DNA of 64,000 nt from Boletus sp. NGJ. Lineage: Eukaryota; Basidiomycota; Agaricomycetes; Boletales; Boletaceae. A program made the position numbers and the translations under genes. Location of the stretch: NCBI GenBank assembly GCA_019096195.1, contig JAGTXK010000178.1, positions 1-64,000 of the forward strand. The letters are read 5' to 3'. Under the pieces are notes generated by a model. The model worked only from the letters and a program-made list of their open reading frames with translations, made no database searches and was not told the DNA's origin. Below are positions 45,939 through 57,131 of this stretch, piece after piece (the first letter of the stretch is position 1; every line of letters starts with the position of its first letter).

Positions 45939-46901
45939 ATGACAAGTATTTATTTTGGCCAGATTGAACAAATATTGTACAAACTGCATGACAACATACT
46001 CTCATTCCACTCAGACCTCTTTAAAGATATGTTTGCAACCTGTGATCCATCCACTCATTCTGCTGTCAATGTCAGCCCAAAGAGCCCTAAAAAGAAGGAC
46101 AAAGTGATGTATATCCCATTGTCTTGGAAGGCAAACATTCAGAAGTATTTGACTTATTTCTCAACCACATTTATGCCCAGTAAGTAGCTTGACTTAGTTT
46201 AAACACAAAGTCTGAACAACTGTTGGTAATTCTGTAGTACACACACACGCATGTCACCCTATGCCCATCCAGAACTTCAAAGTTTCCTGCAGTTTACAAA
46301 CAAGTACCACTCCCAGCTACTGTGGGAGTTTCTTGTGGATTCAATCTGGGTAGCACAATATGACTATCACATAGCTGAGCTTATCCAGTTAGACTATGCA
46401 TACAAACTTGAGTGAACATTCACATGGGGTTTCAGAAAGCTTCTTACAACACTGCTCACTGAGATCCATGGCAACCATAGGTCAATGATGGACAATAACA
46501 TCTTTGTCTCATTGGTCTATGCCAAGGCCATTCTTGATCAGAACCACCAACTCATCACTGTGTAGGAGCCAGCTATAACATCTCATGTAGAGGGTTTCCA
46601 AAGTCTGAGAGAGTGTGCAAATAATTGGCATATAGCCTGGTGGAATGATATGAGCCACCTCTTACTCAATGGCAGAAATCCACAGCACTACCATGATGCT
46701 CTCAAGCACTTCAAAGAGATGAAATTTGGACACCTGAGTGATGGTTGCCAAGCATGCATGCTTCAAATCATTGATTGTGGTGCTGGTGGTGCTGGATTCA
46801 AGTATGCCAAAATGTTTATTGTGGATGTCTGCCAAGGCCTTGTAAACAACATGCACATTTATGATGATATAGATAGTTGCACGTGTGTAGGCAGTCAATA
46901 G
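45939..46901 (+). pseudogene. BTB/POZ-like protein pseudogene
   Basis: The first stretch reads QIEQILYKLHDNILSFHSDL, then FKDMFATCDPS, a BTB-like beginning as in the large Agaricomycete BTB families. A 5' splice-like GTAAGT follows PSTFMPS near 46180. The next part (about 46240-46900) continues with YHIAELIQLDYAYKLE, NIFVSLVYAKAILDQNHQLI and GRNPQHYHDALKHFKEMKFG. Two in-frame stops (near 46413 and 46563) interrupt it. These proteins are thought to be adaptors for cullin-3 or for transcription. This copy is dead unless the stops are assembly errors. Confidence 0.6.
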
Positions 46902-47029
46902 TGTCATATATTATGCTTTTTTCCCCCTTGTGCTTCTTCAAGTTCACAATTATCAGCACAAACTAAAAAATCATACCCTTGGAAACATCCAGCTATATTA
47001 CTTTGGATGTTCCTTCATATGCGTCTTTC

Positions 47030-47739
47030 AACCCCAACAATGCTTCTGACAATCATAATGACTTTGCCAATTAGATGCCTACTCTCTTCTTGGCATTCAA
47101 ACATTCACCAACAAACTTCTCCCACTGACAGAGGATATGTCTCACTTTGTTCCCTCAGTACTGTGCTGGATTTTATCTTTCTTGTCATCTTGTGAAGCTT
47201 CCTCCCCACCCCTTACCCCATTTCCATCATGATAGTATATGCTTCACATAGGACTGAGTCTGCCCTTCTGTCATGTTTGCCACACTTCTTCTCTAGCAAC
47301 TCAAGCATGATTTCCAACCACTTGCTGGGAATCTGGGGGATCTTGGGTCCAAGTCACCACCTAACAGAACAAACTTCTCCCACTGACAGAGAGTACATTT
47401 CATTTCTTCCCCTCAGTATTGTACTGAAATTTCTTTACAGATGCCTTCTGTCACATTTGCTGCTTCTCTTGCTCCAGCAACTCCAGTATAATTTCCAACC
47501 ACTCAGGGATCTGGGGATTGTTGAATCTCTGCCAAACAGGCAGTCCATAGGGATGAGCCTGAAACAGTGGTTCAAGGGCATCACAGACCTTACCAGCCTC
47601 TGTGACCACTTTATGTTAAACACCATCCACACCAGCATTGGCACCTCCCCCTCATGCTATTAACCCTCACAAATATGTTGCTTCAAATGCTAACTCAATT
47701 CTCGAAAAATGCACTGCAGAGTTAATACAGACAAAAGGC
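47030..47739 (+). repeat. Third copy of part of the arm repeat, split by copia
   Basis: Matches about 13180-13860 in the same orientation with more divergence (for example TATGCTTCACATAGGAC against TATGCTTCACACAGGAC). It continues after the copia element at 54271 with AAGGCACCATCCTGCCTCAC, which matches about 15300 onward. The unknown decayed gene is therefore present a third time, on the minus strand. Confidence 0.8.
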
Positions 47740-47978
47740 TGTAGAATTTCTATATGATACAAATGGTAGTACACTGATTACATAATTATGCTGGACCATA
47801 GTTGTTCTCTTTTCATACACTACACACCTCAGTAACTGTCTACTACAGTGACTGAGGTGAGCTACACTATTCATTAGCTACACTCTTACTAACATTACCT
47901 TAGTCATACTGTGTTCAATAGGTAATAACCACCTCAGTAACTGTCTACTACAGTGACTGAGTCCTACTGTGTTCAATA
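47740..47978 (+). repeat. 5' LTR of the copia element
   Basis: Starts TGTAGAATTTCTATATG and ends GTGTTCAATA, 239 bp. It contains two copies of a self-complementary word (CCTCAGTAACTGTCTACTAC...), each able to fold as a hairpin. Confidence 0.93.
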
Positions 47979-47993
47979 GGTTATGAGCCCTGG
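47979..47993 (+). other. Primer binding site of the copia element
   Basis: GGTTATGAGCCCTGG directly follows the 5' LTR. Its complement GGGCTCATAACC is the anticodon stem-loop of initiator tRNA-Met rather than a tRNA 3' end. This fits the half-tRNA priming described for Drosophila copia. Confidence 0.75.
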
Positions 47994-50900
47994 CTCGAAA
48001 GCCTGAGTAGACCAAAAGTAGAAATCCAACTCAAAGACCTAAAACCATGTCCTTGTCAAAGCTGGAAGATTTTAAACTTCCCAAACTTGATGCCACTGGA
48101 AAAGAATGGATCTCTTGGAAATTCCGACTCACTTGCACACTCCAAACACAAGACCTGAGTGGTTACCTCAATGGAACCAAAAGTCTACCAACGGACCTGT
48201 CACTCGGCAAATCTCAAACGTGGAAACCAACCACAGCAGACGAGAAACTTGAAGCTGAGAAGTACGAGACGGACATGATTGAATGGCGAAAGAAGGATGC
48301 TACAGCCCGTCACATTATCCTGACCACACTCCCTAATACTCTCTGCATGTGTCTCATGCAGAAGAAAACTGCACAAGAGTTCTACAAAGCCTTGGCAGCG
48401 ATGTTTGAAAAGTGGTCACTGGTCATAGGTACTGAGCTGAGACAGCAACTCAATGAGGTAAAGCTGAAGGAAGGCAGTGATGCGTGCACACACATAAACA
48501 AAGTCCTAGTGTTGCACAAAGAACTCACTACCATCAGAAATCCTGTCTCAGAACAAGACCTTTTCAGCATCATCTATGCATCCTTACCTCACTCGTACAA
48601 CTCCATTCTATCCTCCATCTTGTCAACCATAAAACTCAATAATACAACTATCTTGTCCAACACCCTTCTTGACCTCATCACTGATGAATATGACGGCCTC
48701 ATCCTACAAGACTCTGGCAAGTCGAAAGCGAAACCATCCGATGATGCTGCATTCAATGCCAACTCGTCCAAAAAGGGAAAGGGAAAGAAGTGCAAGTGCT
48801 ACACCAGTGAATGTGGCAATTGCGGTTGGACGGGTCATCGAGACAAAGACTGCTGTGAGGAAGGAGGAGGCAAGGAAGGCCAAGCCCCAAAGAGTTGAAA
48901 GTCGTGGGGAAAGAAGTCAAAAGATTCACAGAATGGCAAGGGGAAGTTGTCACCAAAGGCAAACACTGCCGAACCAGATGGTGTATGGCTCGCAGAAATA
49001 TCTGAGTCTGAAACACATGACGACAAACTATCCTTACCATCCCTGAGCTATGCAATGCTCATATATGATGGCACCACACTGTCAAGTGAAGTCACTGAAC
49101 TGTATGACAGTGGTGCATCACAGCACATGTCACCAGCTTGCAATCGCTTCATCGACTTCGAGACTATCCCACCCAAACCAATATGGTCAGCTGACAATCA
49201 CACATTCAATGCAATTGGAAAAGGGAACCTTTATATCTACTTACCCAACGGCGAACAGAAGTCCCACATCCTCTTGAAGAATGTCTTATATGCGCTGTCT
49301 ATGAAGGTCACCCTTGTCTCGATCAGCTGACTTGCCAGCACAAACTACACTGCCTTGTTCCATGATAAGTCTCTTCAAATCTTCAACTTGAAAAAGTGCA
49401 TGCTTGGTGAAGTACCACTCAAAAACAGCCTCTATAGAACCTGCAATTAATACCCTACCCTATTTGCAGGTGTTGTAAAAACCGATGAAATACTCGTCAT
49501 GGAGGAATTGCACATCTGACTATCCCATATCAGCACACCCACCATTCATGAAATGCTAGCCAAAGGCATGATTACTGGTGTGAAACTACACCCAGACCAT
49601 ACCTCTATGGGCCAATGCAAAGCATGCAAGTATGGAAAAGTGACACGGAAATCTATAGGGAAGGATCGTGACCCAAAACGTAGTGATAACTTTGGTGACA
49701 AAATACACACCGACCTGTGGGGACCATCACCAACGCAAACGCCATTGAAGAAGATCTACTACTGTTCATTTACAGACGATCACACACATTACACCCACCT
49801 GTACCTTTTAATGGCTAAGTCCGAAATGTTCGAGGCATACCACCAATACAAGGCTTGGGCAAAAAACCAGCACAACACTGACATTAAACGGTTGAGGTCA
49901 GATCATGGGGGGGGAGTACCTGAGTGATGAGTTTACTCATTATTTGAAAGCCAAGGGTACAGAGCGAAAACTCACCACTCACGATACCCCACAACACAAC
50001 GGTGTCGCAGAACGCCTAAACCAAACCTTGATCAAATGGGTACACATAGTCTTACACACTAACAGACTGCCTAAAATACTGTGGGGCAAGGCTATCTCAC
50101 ATACTGTCTAGGTAAAGAATAGGTCAGCGACACAAGCACTCAACAGCAAAACACCATATGAGATGCTGCATAACAAGAAGCCAAACATAGAAAACTTACC
50201 TGTGTGGGGAGGGCACTGCTAGGTACACAATGCAAACGACTCAAAGCTTGATGTGCGAGCATGCAAGGGCCACTGGGTTGAGTATGATCCCGACAGTAGA
50301 GCCCATCGCATTTATCTTGCAGACCACTACACTGTCTTGGTTGAGCGCAACATGATGTTTCAACACCATGACAACGCCACCACCGGCCCTGTTGGCATCA
50401 CGAGCGAAAGGGAGAATGAGCAGGTGAACAAAAATTGTCAGCCAACCGCTCAAGACACACAGGAAATGAACATACCTGAAGCCCCAGAAATCCCTCCAGT
50501 CCCAGATGCACCACACAACAACCACCTAGGCACCAACTTTGAGATACTGGCACCTTAAAACAAGCTGAGACATTCGAGCTGAAAGTGAATGGAATTGCCC
50601 TACCTACAAGCACTGCGCAATCAGCTCAGTACCTATGATGGACGAACAGGTGGCCCACCCTTTCCTTGAGGTATCCAAGCTGTCCAGAGTGGGAGTAAAA
50701 AAGGAAGAAGTGGAGGTGCAAGCAATGACTGCAGTGAGAACGGCGATACCGATAACTCCATCGATGATAGTGCAGCCATGGATGCATGGGAATTTGACGA
50801 CAATAGAGCGGTGTACACCATGGTAGCTGGAGTCACCGATACAGAAGCATTGGAGCCAGTGACGATAGCAGAAGCGCAAAGGAGACCGGATTGGGCGAAG

Positions 50901-52257
50901 TGGGATGAAGCAATAAACACTGAGTTGAAGAGCCTCGACGACACGCACACCTGGAATGTTGTTGAACAACCTGCAAAGTCAAACATAGTCAGCTGCAAAT
51001 GGGTCTTCAAAATAAAGAAGAATGCAGCCAGCGAAGTTGACAAGTACAAGGCACGCCTAGTAGCACGCAGTTTCACATAGCAACTCGGCATCAACTACAA
51101 TGAAACATATGCACCCGTCACACAGCTCTCATCTATCCGTCTCATCCTTGCGATCGCAGCTCGTCAAGACTGGGACATCGATGTCTTCAACTTCCACAGT
51201 GCTTTTCTCAACAGGAAATTAGACAACAATGAAATAATCTACATGGAACTACCACCTGGATTCGACAAACATGGTCATGACCTCATCGCCAAGCTCTGCA
51301 TCGCCCTCTATGGATCTAAACAAGGCACTCTTAAATGGTATCTACGACTATCGAAGGAGTTAGCCAAATTAGGGTTCAAGCAGATGGAAGCCAACTAGGG
51401 AATATTCATTGTGCTCACCAGTGTGCACATTTTAATTTTAGCGTCTCATGTAGATGACTGTATGGTCACAGGGAGCTCGAAGGAACTCATCAAAGCCTTC
51501 AAAGCTGAAATTGGCTTGCACTTTCATACCACAGATCTAGGACCCATCAGTTGGCTCCTAGGGATGAAGATCACATGAGATCAACACGTGCGGACCATCT
51601 CCCTCTCCCAAGAACTGTACATCAACACCATCCTTGCAAAGTTCAACTTCGTCGATGCAAAGCCAGTTGCAACTCCCCTTGACCCCAACCTTCACCTATC
51701 AGAATCACAAGGCCCTCAGATGACAAGCAAAATTGCCAAAATGTGCAACATTCCATACCACCAGGCAACAGGATCACTAATCTACCTAGTAGCTGGCATG
51801 CAACCTGACATCACGTTCGCAACATCATACATTTGCCAATTCAATGCTAACCCCAGATTGGCCCACTAGGAGGCCATCAAGTGAATCTATTGTTACCTCC
51901 TTGGTACAAAAACCTGGATGCTCACATTCAGTACTCGGACCCATGGCCTTGTTGGCTATGTGGATACAGATGGTGCCTCACAGGAACACCGACATGCCAT
52001 CACTGGATTCACCTTCCTTGTCAATGGGGGAGCAATTTTGTGGGGCTCAAAGAAACAAGAACTCATTACCCTCTCCACTGCTGAGTCCGAGTATGTCGCA
52101 GCCACACACACAGCCAAGGAAGCCATCTGGCTTTGCCATCTCATCAGCAAGATCTTTGGACCACTCCAGCAACCCACCATTCTGTACGGTGACAATCAGT
52201 TAGCGATCACACTGACAAAGGATGGTAGTTTTCATGCACGCACTAAACATATTGATA

Positions 52258-53864
52258 CAGTGGCTCAAAAAACTGTCCGCATGTTTGGTCATTTCTCACT
52301 AAACATGTTATTCCCCAATACCCCTAACCCTTACCCTAATATATAGGTGTATGAAATACAGCACTGACCCTTGGCTTTCTATCCATCAAGGTTTTAAGAC
52401 ATATGAATAAGAATTGATGAACTGGCGGCCATTTCAAAACAATGACTCATTCGGACAGTTTTTTGACTCTAAATTTATCTAGGTATCTAGTACTTGGTAT
52501 GAGCTCCTTTGGCCTTGATAACTGCTTCAATCCTTCTAGGCATACTTTCTATCCATTTCTAACACTGTTCCTCATCAATCTTTCCCCACTGCTCCACTAC
52601 TCTTTCCCACAATTGATGAATACCTGTAGAAGCATTTTCATAACCTGAGAGGCATATTTTGAGGTGATTCCAAGTATGTTCAATGGAATTAAGGTCTGGA
52701 GATTGTGCAGGCCAGTCCAGAAGCTTGATTCCTTGCTCTTCAAACCATCTTTGGGCTCTTTTAGAGGTATGCTTGGAATCATTATCTTGTTGAAAGATAA
52801 TGTCATCTTCTGGAATTCCAGATTCCTCCATGCTTTACAGCAACCCCTGCTCCAATATGGCCACATACTGTTCAGCATCCATTCTCCCCTCCACCTCACT
52901 CAAAATCCCCACTCCATTCCACCCTATGCAGCCCCATACCATCAGTGAACCTCCTCCAAACTTGACTGTGCCTTGGATCTCTCTAGCAATTAGCCCCTCT
53001 CCTTTCTTTTTCCACACATACTCTTGCCCATCTGATCCAATCCTATTTATCTTGGTCTCATCTGATTATATAACTCTCTTCCAGTCCTTCACAGTCCAAT
53101 GCTGGTACTTGAGAGCAAAGGCTAATCTTCTTTTCTTGTGACCACTAGAAAGCAGTGGCTTTTTCTTCTTTACCACAGCCTTTAAGAAGGCTTCCTTGAG
53201 AGTATTTCTAACAGTCTGAGGACAGACAGGGATATCAATAATGGTATTGATGTATTGGGCAGCATGAACAGCATTCCTGGCCTTGCCAGTAATAATTTGC
53301 TAGACAATAGCTCTTTTGTTGGTAGAGGTAAGCTTGGAAGAACAGCCACCAAGAAGCCTAGTCTTCTCTGGCTGGAGTTCCTGAAGCACTTGGCATACTG
53401 TAGACTTCCCTAGGCCAGTTTGGGCAGAGATTTTCCTAGAGGAAAGCCCATGAGAGGAGAGAGATATGATATGGTTTCTTTGAGAAATGGAAATGGGTTT
53501 TATGGTGATGGTGGGAAAATAAACATGGAATGATGGATTTATATATGTTGTCTGACACTCAGTTACATAATGGTGACATAATAGAAGCCCTACCAAATAT
53601 ATGTAATCATATTACAGCATGCTAGGGTCCAATATATGTAATCAAAACTTAGAGTCAAAAAACTGTCCGAATGAGTCATTGTTTTGAAATGGCTGCCAGT
53701 TCATCAATTCTTATTCATATGTCTTAAAACCTTGATGGATAGAAAGCCAAGGGTCAGTGCTTTATTTCCTACACCTATATGGTAGGGTAAGGATTAGGGA
53801 TTATTTGGGAATAACATGTTTAGTGAAAAATGACCAAACATGCGGACAGTTTTTTGAGCCACTG
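52258..53864 (-). mobile_element. Tc1/mariner DNA transposon inside copia
   Basis: 1607 bp with terminal inverted repeats of about 215 bp (52258-52475 and 53650-53864), starting CAGTGGCTCAAAAAACTGTC and flanked by TA on both sides (52256-52257, 53865-53866). The inner end of each repeat carries GAGTCAAAAAACTGTCCG, facing the opposite way to the outer motif. It lies in the RNase H part of the copia element, so it is the younger of the two. The transposase is on the minus strand and is broken. The outer ends resemble those of the element at 1-1436, so both belong to one group. Confidence 0.95.
52520..53596 (-). pseudogene. Tc1-like transposase with four in-frame stops
   Basis: The minus strand stays in one frame through the whole gene but meets four stop codons (ends of the open stretches at 53300, about 53068, 52835 and 52559). 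Recognisable parts are the helix-turn-helix (SSRKISAQTGLGKSTVCQVL), SDETKINRIGSDGQEYVW, FQQDNDSKHTSKRAQ and SPDLNSIEHTW. The three catalytic acids remain, so decay is by stops only, with no shifts. The protein is clearly related to the intact transposase at 216-1244. It could move only if another copy supplied the enzyme. Confidence 0.88.
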
Positions 53865-54031
53865 TATACGATACCATTTCATTTGTTTCACTGTCGAACA
53901 AGGTCACATTCATTTTCTATACTGCCCTACTAATAACATGATTGCAGATACTCTTACTAAGGCACTTCCAAGTGTCAAAGTGAAACATTTTGCCTTCAAA
54001 CTTGGCCTACACCCTTCCATTTGAGGGGGAG

Positions 54032-54270
54032 TGTAGGATTTCTATATGATACAAATGGTAGTACACTGATTACATAATTATGTTGGACCATAGTTGTTCT
54101 CTTTTCGTATGCTACACACCTCAGTAACTGTCTACTATAGTGACTGAGGTGAGCTACACTATTCATTAGCTACACTCTTACTAACATTACCTTAGTCCTA
54201 CTGTGTTCAATAGGTAATAACCACCTCAGTAACTGTCTACTACAGTGACTGAGTCCTACTGTGTTCAATA
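54032..54270 (+). repeat. 3' LTR of the copia element
   Basis: 239 bp starting TGTAGGATTTCTATATG just after the purine tract TTTGAGGGGGAG. The target duplication AAGGC follows. Confidence 0.93.
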
Positions 54271-54275
54271 AAGGC

Positions 54276-55370
54276 ACCATCCTGCCTCACATCTTTCAGC
54301 TTGCCAATAATGTTCACTACCACATGAGGTGCATTAAGATTAGGGTAATCGATTAGTTAGATCTGACTTTCACTGTCAACCACTTCAATGGTCCCATGAC
54401 ATATTCTACTGAAGGCTTCCTCAACCACAAATTTGATTCTCTCATATACAATACTACTCTTGTGCATCATTTAATCTTCCATGCTCGGATACCTTCTTTA
54501 ATTTGAGTTACAGACTCAGATCATGTTTTTCATGGTGTGTACTCTGTGTTTATCTTTAAACTCACACTTTATATTGTTTTCCTATATTGTAGTTGTATTG
54601 CATGTTTGAATGTCCAGCGACTTCAGCCAAGTAAGTAGTATTGTGATGCAGAAATAACTTGCTGAGCTTATGCTGCCCTTCAGTCTGGTCTTGAAGGTAT
54701 TTCATCCATCAAGATAGGGCATACTTGGGCTACTTTAGTAGACTCACTTTAACTGAGTGCCCTATGCATCTTGGCCAATTTCCCAGGGTTGATCAAAGAC
54801 AATTCATCTCACCCAAACACACCATAAACAACTTTGACAGTAACAATAACAATGATGAGAAGGTCATCCCCACCACCAACACCAATTCAGAGACAAGAGC
54901 AAGAACAAAGAGTAGTCATCATCACAATGCCAACACCATGTCCACAGAAACACCCTCCACATTCAAGGTAATCCACCTTACCCTATTCACACCCAAGTAA
55001 TCCCTCTCTGTTCTTTCTTGTAGTGATCTCACCACCCTATCCATCTTCAACACTGTGAAAAAATACAAGGTGGTCCTCTTATAAAAAATGAGTCATGCCC
55101 CACAACATCTTTTATGCCAAGAGGTGCAAGTTCTATATGCTGGGATTGTTCATGGGACCTGGCAACATATCCATGAATGTGAGTATGGTTGATCTGGAAG
55201 AGGTGCTCATCAACTTTCAAATGCCCAAGCTGGGAGATTTATCAGAGGAGATTGATGAAGGTACCCAGTTCCAAATATGGTAAAAATGACAAGCTTCTTA
55301 TTTCTATTTGATGTGTTTCTGTTGGTGTTGTGTCCATGGTAAATAGGTGCTTAATCTTTTTTTTTTCTTT
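54276..55370 (+). other. Continuation of the arm repeat, then unrecognised fragments
   Basis: 54276 to about 54450 continues the third arm-repeat copy. Beyond it, frames at 54725-55000 (Asn/Thr-rich) and 55095-55283 (NVSMVDLEEVLINFQMPKLG) look coding-like but unrecognised. They may include the 5' exons of the kinesin pseudogene that follows. Confidence 0.45.
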
Positions 55371-56460
55371 CTAGGATCTGTCCAACAGGCATGCAGGATG
55401 CTTGGAACATTGCTGTTCCAAATGCTATTAAATGTTTACCACAATATGCTAAAATGATGCTTACCACTCCCCTAGAATTACACTTTGATGAGATTCTCAC
55501 AAGGTCCGAAAACAAACCAGTATATAATGCCATTGCAAGAAGCCATGTGTGTACTGAAATGGAAGGTTACAATGCTGTCATATTCATGTATGGCCAGACT
55601 GCAAGCAGGAAGACCTTTACACTTGTAAGCACTTTCTAAAAAGTCTCTTTCTTGAATACTTAGTGTGTGATAGTCTGAAAGTGATGACCAACCAGATATC
55701 ATCCCCTGATCTATGAAAGATGTCTTTTCTCACATAAGGAGAACACTGACATGTGAGTATCTCCTTCATTGCTCCTACCTTGAGATTCACAATAAAATCA
55801 TTTATGATCTGCTTTCTCCACCTTTGGTATTAGCAATGCAACCTGTGCAAATTATTGGACAGGGTGTCCTAGCTCCACTTCAAGAAGAGGTCATCACAAG
55901 TCTGAAGGTATAAGGCCACCAACACCAGGACAAGATTGCAGATGATTAGGGGAAGGAGTGTGCAAATGTCTGTATTGGTGAAGTCATATCTTCTTTGGAT
56001 ATGGATTTGGACTAAGAAAATCTGATCCTCAGAGTTTGATCAACCTTGCAGAATCTGAAAAGGCAACATCAGACAAAGAGAGAATGTAGGAAGAAAAATA
56101 TATCAATACCAGGTATATTTCCAACATGCTTTTGCCATTTGTTTGTTGATGAAATTTTGTCAGTCTTCTTACTCTCAGAAGCATCATTGATATATTGGCA
56201 GAGAATGCCACCAAGAATAAAAGATATGACAGTCTTCTGAAATTCAGACAGAAAATACATCCTTACTGTCACCAGCAACCCTTATCATAACTCCAAGCTC
56301 ATGTGTCTCCTTCAACCTTCACTTGCTGGGAATACTCATATCAGTGCTCAATGTGTGGATACAGCAAAAGACAAAGCTCATTTTGATGAGTCAGACTGTG
56401 GATAAGACCAAAGAGGATGAGTCTTGTCCAGTGAGTCCATCCAAGGTCAATTTTGATATG
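55371..56460 (+). pseudogene. Kinesin motor-domain pseudogene (kinesin-7/CENP-E-like)
   Basis: Plus-strand pieces follow the motor domain in order. TPLELHFDEILTRSENKPVYN leads into GYNAVIFMYGQTASRKTFTL, where the P-loop GQTASGKT has lost its Gly. Then come MKDVFSHIRRTLTCEYLLHC and SYLEIHNKIIYDLL, then an eroded NLAxSEKATSDKER (switch II region near 56042) and SIIDILAENATKNK near 56180. The last parts match ISVLCTLNPD only loosely. Stops and shifts separate the pieces, and intron remnants are likely (GTAAGCAC after 55624). Kinesin-7 motors carry chromosomes along microtubules; this copy cannot. Confidence 0.72.
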
Positions 56461-56577
56461 TTGTCTTACCACTAGGTCAGTATCAATTTGCACATACCTT
56501 GTACAGTTTAATAACATAGCATGCAGCTCCAACAAGAGCTCCTTGCTGCTTGGTGTCAGTTAGAGTCTCAGGATAAC

Positions 56578-57112
56578 TGTTGCAATTGGTCCCCTATGTT
56601 TTTTCTTTCTTTCTTTCACCTTGCTTACCACTTATTTCCCTTTACACCACATAGTTGGACTCTGCGTCAGCAATCTACCAGTTTCCAACCCCTTATCATT
56701 TGTACTTCTACACCACATGGAACCCCTTCCATTCTGTCTTCCATTCCATAGGGTTCTATAGGATTCCATCATTTACTCATCCCTTTTCCATGAAGTTCCA
56801 TGACCTTCCATCAGTTTTGTATATAAACCACACCATAGATACAAAGTCTACCAAGTAGTTCCTCCTGAATCTACCCACCTTGTACTGTGGATCTCTATGA
56901 GACTTTGTCCTACTCTTGACTGGACGCTTCATTTCTACCTTTGCTTGTGAGGCTTAGCTTGTCCTCATCTCGAGTTCTTCCAACTCTACATAGGAAGATC
57001 CTATACCTGTGTCACTGGTAACCCCAAATGTTACCTGTCCTTTGTCGACATCGACTAGTTGCCTTCATCACCCTTCATGCTATGACCATCCCTACCTGAG
57101 ACAGTCATAATA
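56578..57112 (+). mobile_element. Diverged solo LTR, family B
   Basis: Begins TGTTGCAATTGGTCCC and ends near CCTACCTGAGACAGTCATAATA. Read on the plus strand it shares blocks in order with the reverse complement of 5171-5756: TTTCTTTC, TTGTACTTCTAC, CATCCCTTTTCCATG, GTATATAAACC and CCCTACC...CAGTCATAA. The identity is low but the order and spacing agree. I found no convincing target duplication, so the ends are approximate. Confidence 0.6.
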
Positions 57113-57131
57113 AAAGAAACTACTTTCCATC

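Larger units (their letters stand above)
47740..54270 (+). mobile_element. Ty1/copia LTR retrotransposon fossil with Tc1 insertion
   Basis: Both LTRs are 239 bp and the target duplication AAGGC flanks the element (47735-47739, 54271-54275). Parts lie in copia order: gag about 48047-48900 with a zinc knuckle (CGNCGWTGHRDKDC), protease near 49110 (LYDSGASQHMSP), integrase about 49550-50110, reverse transcriptase about 50880-51870 and RNase H from about 51900. The RNase H end is split by a Tc1 element (52258-53864) and resumes at 53867-54024. A purine tract precedes the 3' LTR. The two LTRs differ at about 7 of 239 positions, nearly all transitions, which suggests a fairly recent insertion. The element is broken, with roughly ten breaks. 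Confidence 0.93.

Noticed and set aside
52290-52340. Telomere-like words (CCCTAACCCTTACCCTAA)
   Set aside because: Only about three irregular units, inside a Tc1 terminal repeat, with a matching inverted copy at the other end.
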